Origin: Patiria miniata
Taxonomy: Eukaryota > Echinodermata > Asteroidea > Valvatida > Asterinidae
Length of the DNA: 64,000 bases
Direction of reading: 5' to 3'
Assembly (NCBI RefSeq): GCF_015706575.1
Contig: NW_024037065.1
Span: forward strand, 248,001-312,000
Shown: positions 53,359 through 62,100 of the stretch, piece by piece
How positions within the stretch are numbered: position 1 is the stretch's first letter
Layout of the letters: the number at the start of each line of letters is the position of its first letter
Notes under the pieces: generated by a model
Database searches by the model: none
Seen by the model: only the letters and a program-made list of their open reading frames with translations
Told to the model about the DNA's origin: nothing
Position numbers and translations under genes: made by a program

Positions 53359-55839
53359 TTACTTGAAAAGCACATGCCTTGGAGAAACGTATTGTGCATT
53401 ATCGTTAACCATAACACTTGAATGTAAATCAACTGGTTGAAAGTCAACAAGCTCACTCTGCGTTGTGATCACAAATTGACAAGGGTTTCGTTGTTTAACT
53501 GCATAAGCATGATAGAAATTACTCAAGTACAAAGTTTGAAACACTTTCAACACGAAATAAACTTTGCCTTCAAAAGCCAAAAGGTGATCAATTTGCCCAA
53601 AGATTGGCATCTCATCCATATCATAGCACACCAGTTGGGTGGGGTGATACACACTTCCACAGATGTTCACCCATTTAACATCATGCACCTCTGTCATGAG
53701 ATCTGCATTAGGCAGTCTTTCAGTTACCTGCTGAACACAACCAATTACTAAATTTGCAACTCGAGTTGAGGACCCAGGTCCAACTTCAAATACCTCGAGT
53801 GGCTTTTCAGTATTCATGTGATACATCTGAGTGATTTGGTGCCTTTTTGCTACAGTCTTACAGATGTTCTTAAAGTTGCGCACAGTATCAGCAACCTTGC
53901 AGAAATAATCATGTTTAGCTTCATAACGCATACACCAAACATGTATAAGTGGCCCGACCTGTTCTAAACATGTTGGGTAATGCACCATAAAATGGTGTTT
54001 TGGAATCAACCTCCGATTTGGAAACACTGAACAAAGTGATTATGATGATCCTCTATAAGAACACGCAGTTATGATATCAGACCTGGGGTTATCTGAGGGG
54101 AAAAAATGATGTCCATGCAATCCAAAAGCTTCAACAGAAGCTGGAAATAAGCTCGGTCATTTTCATCTTCCAAATAACCAATGATAAAAGAAAGATATCT
54201 TATTGCACACCATGACTGCATCGCTTTTTGTCCTATAGTGTTTGTGCCAGCGTTCAATTTGATTTCTGATGGCTTGTTTTTACTGTCAACGAACCCATAG
54301 TTGTAACTCGCCACTTTTTTATTCAAACTATCCAAAGACATCGATGATGGGGTTCGTTCCTCAATCAAGTATTTCAGAACCAATTTCATTTCATACTGGA
54401 CCACACCTTCCAGCAGATCGTGCATGATGTCCATAGAAAAATTGGACAACACATGGAAGTGCATACAGTCATTCAGGACAGAGTTTCTCTTCAGTCCAAA
54501 CACATGTGCTACTGCACGATTATGAGCATTCTCTTCAATGTGCTCATTGTATGAATCCAAGGTCCGCATCTGGACTTCACTTTCCCTGAAACAGTTTTGA
54601 GTTTCTTCATTACTAAGAAGACATAAACGACAATAATGGCTGGTCATGAAACTTTCTACAAATCCAAACATTGAGTGGGCCCCAAGGTTATCTGCACTAA
54701 ACTGGGTGATGGTTCCTTTTTTCAAAAGTCCATCTGCTAGCTCCATGCCATGCAATGAAAGCAAGTTTATGTCATCCACTATGTGCTTCAATATTTCATC
54801 ATAACCATACTTTTTAATATCTTCTGTATGGCAGAGTGCAGCAAGATGGATATTGTGCAGGCAGGAATTAAACTTCGGGGGTAAATTTTTCACAACAAAG
54901 TAAAAGCCTCCAAGCTTATGGATTTTAGTCTTAGACCCTAAGGGGTTTACAGTTTCAAAGTCATCATAGAAGAAATGCAGCTGTAGTGCATTACAATCCT
55001 GTTGGAACAATGGACTATTTTGGAACTGTTTGGCATCACAAAAATCTCTTATAACTCCATCAACACTAATATGATCGTGGGTGATGTAATGACAAACATC
55101 AGAATGCCTACTGATTAGTTTGAGTGTCTCAAGTATAGGAACATAGATGAATGTATCATCCACTTGAACCTGCTCATACTGCCTTGTAACTTTTTAAGGC
55201 GACTATCAAAACGAGTGCCTAATTTGATTTCACATGGTTCTACCATGCCTTGGCTTTTAAAGTACCGCATTCTTTAAATTCTGAATTCGAAGAATCGAAC
55301 GGTTTCTCAAGGATTGCCAAATGTGACTGAATTTCATTACACACGTCCATTCCTATGCCATGCTCCCTTAATACAGTGGAAACAGAAGCCGATGCACTGT
55401 TTATAATGTCACCTACGAAGACATTAGCAGCATTTACAACATTATTAACACAACACTGAGTAACGGTAGAGCTGGCAGAAACATTGCAAATAAATGCTGC
55501 TGCATGTTTCTGAAGATCATCTGGGGTTAACAAGTATGGATTTTCTGCAGCCTCAATGTTCTCGTCTGCAGTAGATGAAGTATCACTGTCATCCTCAATT
55601 CCGTTGTTCTGAAGTCCAATAATGTCACCTTGGTCTACATGGCGACCTACACAAGCAGCATGTTGTTTATACACATGTCGTTTGAATCCACTAAAGGAAT
55701 TGAAAGTTCGGGGACAATCATCCTGTCCACATTTCAGTTCAAGTTTGTTGCCATCATATAGTCCATGACCAAGTCGCAAATGTTTGCATAAACTAGAGCT
55801 GTCACAGAAGTGACCTTGACACTTGAAGCATATCATGCT
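53359..55839 (-). pseudogene. Gene B: C2H2 zinc-finger plus transposase-like protein, several breaks
   Basis: Minus strand from ATG 55836-55838. Seen in order: two zinc fingers (CFKCQGHFCDSSSLCKHLRLGH; CGQDDCPRTFNSFSGFKRH, each under the display limit when split), an acidic stretch, a helical linker, GMVEPCEIKLGTRFD, then DDTFIYVPILETLKLI, FYDDFETVNPLGSK, KLGGFYFVVKNLPP, FSADNLGAHSMFGF, SMDIMHDLLEGVVQYE and RRLIPKHHFMVHYP. This is a repeat-associated family known to me from fish, corals and echinoderms; IMHDLLEG resembles the Asp-containing block of CACTA-like transposases, which is only suggestive. Breaks: frameshifts near 55255, 55175 and 54025 and TAA at 54069-54071. The 55240-55839, 54069-55163 and 53359-54027 segments are the open parts. 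Same order as the remnant at 41740-42640. Confidence 0.7.
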
Positions 55840-55841
55840 TT

Positions 55842-56162
55842 TCAATGCATCAGTTTGGACCTTATTTCTCGGACGCGAGGTGCTTCATGAGTAATATGAA
55901 CATCGATACCATATACGGTCGTCTGGATGAAGGTCCAGAAGTTGCGAAGATATGAGCTGTACTCCAATCCGAACACGTAGTGTGCTTTAAACAGCGCATC
56001 TAATGCGCCAACAGGCTCATGGGCTCCACTTGGCAGCGCTAGGTGGTCTATGATGACAAAGTACCTTGTTACCTGACTTCTCGATAAGCCCATGGCCAGT
56101 AGGTACGGCTGCGTCTGCTTGTCCTTTGCTCTTTCCAAAATATCGTCGATACTCGATACAAT
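55842..56162 (-). CDS. Gene A last exon
   Basis: Acceptor TTTTACATACAG (AG at 56163-56164), phase 0; begins IVSSIDDILERAKDK and ends in TGA at 55842-55844. 106 codons plus stop. Confidence 0.75.
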   Translation of the reverse strand: MVSSIDDILERAKDKQTQPYLLAMGLSRSQVTRYFVIIDHLALPSGAHEPVGALDALFKAHYVFGLEYSSYLRNFWTFIQTTVYGIDVHITHEAPRVREIRSKLMH

Positions 56163-59100
56163 CTGTATGTAAAAGCATAGTAATTATAACTGTGGTATTA
56201 CTGACAAGGCTGGAGAGATTATATATCGGCTTCAAACACGGAGTGATTTATTGACAATCGTCTGATTGCTTTACAGGGAGGTTGCACACATAACACACGA
56301 GTACAATTGTGTACGTTGCGTACGTAACCAAGGATAGACATGAATAGACTTGTACCAGTCATGCGTTATATCACAACACCTTCCCCCTAAAGAAAGTATT
56401 TTTCTTAAAACTTTTTTTTTCTTAAGCCTTAAACTTGAATCATTCCAACAACTTTTGATTCTTTAATAAAAATAAAACATATCAACTGTCTTAATGCCTT
56501 TATCCTCCTTGTTTTTCCGGGAAGGGCCGACTGATCATGCACTTTTTTCTGACTGAAATTTAGGACGACTAATGCAGCTGATCTAAACATATTTTTTTTT
56601 TTTGTTTTTTTTCTTTTTCTTTTTTCTCGAAAACTAAACTTACAAGGTTGACTTAAACCTTAAACTAAACTTATAGTGTTGATTTAAACCCAAAATTTAA
56701 CTGATCTGGTTGAGGTATGTTATGTGAATCAAAGCTAAAGTGTTTAGCACGATAATGCTCATGTTCAAAGAGTTATAGTGTTTCTATCAGACGTTCTGGG
56801 CGCCTGATGGTGCGGGTGGATCTTCTCAAAGTTTGTTCCCGAGGTGATCGAACAAGTGTGGCATGATTCTGTTTAGCTGGCTCTTGTGCCTCAGTCCCAA
56901 CCGGATGTTCAGTGGCTAGTTGTAGAGCCAGTTCCTCCTCCAGCAGTTCAGGATCAATCGATGTCTGGTCCGGTACTGTGTCATTTCGTATGGCTCCTCT
57001 GTTGCGACGTAAGATCCAGCCAACGTCAGTCTTGATTTCGTAGGATCGGGGTGCCAGTTTGCGGAGAACAGTTGCTCTCACTGTCCATAGTCCTGTGCGA
57101 TGGTCCTGCACCCTCACTCTGTCCTGTGCGTGAAGTGGTTTCAGCGGATGTGCATTTCTATCATGCACCTGTTTTTGTTGGTTTCGTCTCAGGATCTTGT
57201 CGGAGACCACACCTTGTTGCACCTCTGGCTCCAAGCGTTGTGGATGAACAGGTAGGGTTGTCTTAACACGCCTGTTCATTAGCATCTGACTCGGGGACAG
57301 CCCATTTTGGAGTGGCGTAGAGCGATAGGCTAACAGAGCTTTGTGAAAGTCCTGTTTTGTTTCCTGGCACTTCTTGATCATCTGTTTTACAGTTTTGACA
57401 GCACTCTCTGCCAAGCCGTTGGATCTTGGGTAGTGTGGGCTTGAAGTATGATGTTCAAATCCCCAGTCTTTAGTGAAGTCTGCGAATTCTCGGCTGCCAA
57501 ACTGTGGTCCGTTGTCTGAAATAACCACATCTGGCACGCCATGTCGAGCAAACATTGATTTCATGGCATTGATTACAGCTTTGCTTGTAGTGGTGGTTAG
57601 GGTTACCACCTCTGGATATCCCGAGTAGTAGTCACAGACAATTAAGTACTCCTTTCCTTTGACGGTACCAATGTCTGCGCCAACTCGTTGCCATGCTCGA
57701 ACTGGTATCTCATGTGGATTTAGTGGTTCCACGGTTTGACTGGGTTGATGTTTCTGGCAAGCATCGCATTGGCTTACCATCTCGCTGATTTCGGCGTTCA
57801 TGCCTGGCCAGTAAACAACATCACGGGCACGACGGCGGCATTTCTCTATTCCCATATGCCCCTCGTGAACCTTGAGCAATACATCTTTGCGCAAGACTCG
57901 AGGGATAACGATTCTCGTACCCTTGAATATGACATCCTCGGCCACTGTCAGTTCAGCTCGAGTATTCCAGAAGGGGCGAATGTCACTTGGACATTGTTGG
58001 CTCGCCTCTGGCCAACCCTGTAATATTACCTGCTGCAGGTTGGTCAGCTGGTCGTCAGCTTGAGTAGCTTCACGTATCTGCTTTATTCTGTTGTCAGATA
58101 CAGGCATTGTCTCGATGATCATGTCTACAAATGCCTCGACGACATCATCAAGGCTTTGGACTTGTGCTGCTTCCCCTTGATCAGCATTTCGGTCTGGTGC
58201 GCGCGATAGGGCGTCTGCGACCACCAGTTGCTTCCCAGGGGTGTAGACTACGTGCAAGTCATACCTCTGTACCCTGAGCAGCAACCGTTGCACTCTGAGT
58301 GGGCAAGCGTTCAGTGGCTTCTTAAACAGACTGATGAGAGGCTTATGGTCCGTTTCGGCCTCGACCGTAGCTCCGTAGATAAACTGATGAAAGCGCTCGC
58401 ATGCGAAGACTATCCCAAGAAGCTCCTTCTCTATCTGCGCATAGCGAGTCTCTGCGCTTGTCATGGCTCTCGATGCATAGGCCACGGGTGACCACTTGTC
58501 GTCATGAAGTTGCAGGATCACTGCTCCCAGACCGTCCTTACTTGCATCGGATGACAGGCGTATTGGGCAATTTGAGTCATAGTACTGAAGAACTGGGTCC
58601 GTAGATACTGTAGCCTTCAGGTCGCTCCATGCCCTCTCCTGTTCTGGACCCCACTGCCATTCATTGTCATCTTTCAGCAGTGCTCGAAGCGGCGCTGATT
58701 TTTGCGAGAGTCCCGCGATCCACTTGGCCAAATATGTTACCATGCCCAAGAAGCGCTGAAGCTCTTGCTTGTTTTCTGGTTTGGGCATGTTGTTGATCGC
58801 CGCGACCTTATTGGGGTCTGGTTTGACACCATCTGTCGTTACCAGATCACCAATGAATGTGAGCTGTGTGACGCCAATTTCACATTTGCTTCTGTTCAGC
58901 TTCAGGTTCACTTGACGTGCTGTTTCAAGTGTCAGTCGTAGGCTGCGATCATGGGCCTCTTTGGTTGCTCCATAGATGATGATGTCGTCAGCGAAGGTAC
59001 TGACACCATCGATTGACTCGAAGATTTGGTGAACAGTTTTATGGTAGACCTCTGGTGCTGATGATATGCCGAACGGTAGTCTCGTATATCTGAACCTACC

Positions 59101-62100
59101 GAACGGCGTGTTGAATGTACACAAGCGACTGCTTTTGTCGTCTAGTTGAAGCTGCCAAAATCCTTGTGATGCATCGAGTTTGGAGTAGTATGATGCACCA
59201 GCGAACTGTGACATGACTTCTTCTCGTGTGGGCATTTTGTAGTGCTCTCTTTTAATGGCACGATTGAGATCTCTCGGATCCATGCACACACGAATGTCTC
59301 CATTCTTTTTCTTGACAACGACTAGGGAATTTACCCAGTCGGTAGGCTCATCCACTCTGGTGATGACGCCAAGACTCTCCATACGTTCAAGTTCTCTCTT
59401 TAGACCATTATGGAGTGCGAATGGTACTTTGCGGCAGGCATGTACAACTGGCTGTGCTGTCTCATCAATGATGATTGTGTGCATCCCTGGCAAACAACCC
59501 AGTCCTTCGAATATGTCACCGTATTCGTGTAGCAGGTTCGCGTAGTTGTCGTTGGGGTCTTTGGGTTGCTCCTGATTCGTGACAGCACAGGCTACTTTGA
59601 CAAGCCCTAACTGTTCGCAAGCTTGTCTGCCCAACAGTGCTTGTTTATCACCTGGGACGACGAAGAACAGCATTTTGTGTTTTCGTGCTGCATGGTCCAC
59701 AGTCACTACACACTTGCCTTTGACGATTATCTGGCTGTGGTTGTAGGCTTTCAGTGTCTCTGTGGCTGGGTGTAGTTGTGGCTTATTTTTCAGCCGACTG
59801 AAGTCTGTCTCTGTCAAAATGTTCACCTGTGCCCCTGTATCCAATTTGACAGGTATGATTGTACCATTCATAGCGAGGGGAAATATCCAGTCATTTGCTT
59901 GTGTCTTGACTGAATCTACTGTAATGGTGTCAAGAAAAAAGTCAGTGGACTCGTCATTGTCTACTGTGTGCACTTGGCCCTGTGCGCGTTTCTTGAAGCA
60001 ACACTTAGCAAAATGATTTTTGCCTCTACAGTATGCACATGTTTCACCGTGCGCTGAGCATTTTCCCGAGACATGCCAGTTGTCGCAGCGTCTACAGTGA
60101 TGTTTGTCACTAGTTTGTTGCTGTTGATCATTTCTGGGCTTCCAGCGACTGGGCTGTCCTTTAGGTGCATTCTGTGGCTTAGCTGTTGCCTGAGGTTTTC
60201 TATTAGCTCCCTGCGGTTTTGGTTTTGCAGATGGATTTTTCTGCACGGCATGGACTGTTGGAGTTGTTGATTGTAGCTCCTTTGAACGCTCTTTCACAAG
60301 TTCAGCAGCCTTGCAGATTTTGACTGCTTTTTCAAGAGTTAAGTCTTCCTCTCGAAGCAGGCGTTCTCTGGTTACATTAGCGACGATGCCACATACCAGT
60401 CTATCTTTGACCAGCGAATCCTGTAGTGTGCCAAATTCACACTTTTTGCTGTGCTTTTTTAGTCTAGTGAGGTACGCGTCAATGCCTTCACCAGGTTGCT
60501 GGCAACAGTTATTGAAGTGAAATCTCTCCAGTGTCAAGTTGGTCTTGGGGGTGCAGTATTTCTCTAGTTTGGCCATTACTTTTGCCAGGCGCATGTTATC
60601 CCCTTCCTGGTCGCCCTCTTCATCCCATTTGAATGTATTGTAAACGTCAAGGGCTTGCTCACCGATAACATGTAGCAGGATCGACGTTTGTTGTCTGTCG
60701 TCCTTCTTCGATGCCCCAATTGCATCAATGTATAACTGAAAACGTTGTTTGAACCTTTTCCAGTTTTCCGCCACATTACCGGTAAGTTCAAGTGCGCTTG
60801 GTGGCGGCAGTACATCCATCACTGCAAGAATAGTTTATCTATTTTGTGCACACAGTAGCAGAAAGCAAGTTCACACACAGTGTAATGTTTGTACGACAGG
60901 GCCTACACTGTAGCATGCGGTATTGTACAGTACGTAATACACACGCTGAATGTACGCGTGTAATTTTCCAGAATAAGCGACAGATAGTCAGCCACTTTGC
61001 ACCTATTTTCGCTGGTTTTGTAGTCACTGTATCTACTGAAATACCTGTTCAGGTAAGTCCCAAGGGTCCTTTAATACTTCTGACACCATGTGGTATTACT
61101 GACAAGGCTGGAGAGATTATATATCGGCTTCAAACACGGAGTGATTTATTGACAATCGTCTGATTGCTTTACAGGGAGGTTGCACACATAACACACGAGT
61201 ACAATTGTGTACGTTGCGTACGTAACCAAGGATAGACATGAATAGACTTGTACCAGTCATGCGTTATATCACAACAATAACCAGCTTTATAAGATGAATA
61301 AGCCACAATTAAAGACATTGTAGTAATATTGCAGAACATATGAATTCAGGAATGGTTTCTTGAACAATCAAACAGCATGGCGTCAACATAAAAATGCACA
61401 AGAAATATATTCTGCTTTAGGTGAAAGGTCATGGAATATCGCACGCTCCATTGAGTGTGCTTCAACTTTGGCCAAGTGCATGCACTGGTGGTTTAATTGC
61501 TTGGGAATCTTTTTGAGGTATGTTTGCAAGTGCTCGCTCTTCACTTGCTACCGCGCAATCTCAGGGAGCTCCAAACAGATTACTGAAATTGCATGGCACA
61601 CAACAACCGCCAGTGCGCTCAATTTGCCAAAGTTGACACACGCTCAATGGAGGGCGCAATTCTCATGACCTTTCATCGCAGGCGGATTATTTCTCATGCA
61701 TTTTCATGTTGACGCCATGCTGTTTGATTGTTCCTGAAAACCATCGGAATTGTGGCTGATATTACCGGATACCCGGACCTCTGAAAGTACAGAATTCAAT
61801 TTCTTTTAGAAGCTAGTGGACACAGTTTCGATCTGAATTGATTTTCTGCTCTTTAGCAACGGGACCTTTCCAAGCACAGGCGTAGTGTACGTGGCTGACA
61901 TATATGCGCCCCTGATGTTATACCACAGGTCATCCCGCACTGCCCTGGTGTGAACATAAACAAATTAAGACAAGAGGCAACTGGACTACAAAGGGAAACT
62001 ATGTCACGTGATCAATTTTGAAACGTTGAACAACATTGCCAGATTGTTCCGCGGCATTCTGGAGGGGTTGCAGGTTCAAATCCTGCTGTAGTTAATTTCT

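Larger units (their letters stand above)
56191..61276 (-). mobile_element. Ty3/gypsy LTR retrotransposon (mag/SURL-like), minus strand, apparently intact
   Basis: A 5086-bp element: identical-looking 188-bp LTRs (56191-56378, 61089-61276), ATAAC duplication, one 1349-codon Gag-Pol frame, primer site and purine tract in place. Short LTRs, single Gag-Pol frame and the protein type resemble the mag/SURL group common in echinoderms and other invertebrates. It lies inside intron 3 of gene A, same orientation. Very recent insertion. Confidence 0.95.

Noticed and set aside
57051..60520. Many plus-strand frames opposite the gypsy Gag-Pol
   Set aside because: Antisense shadows of a long coding region.
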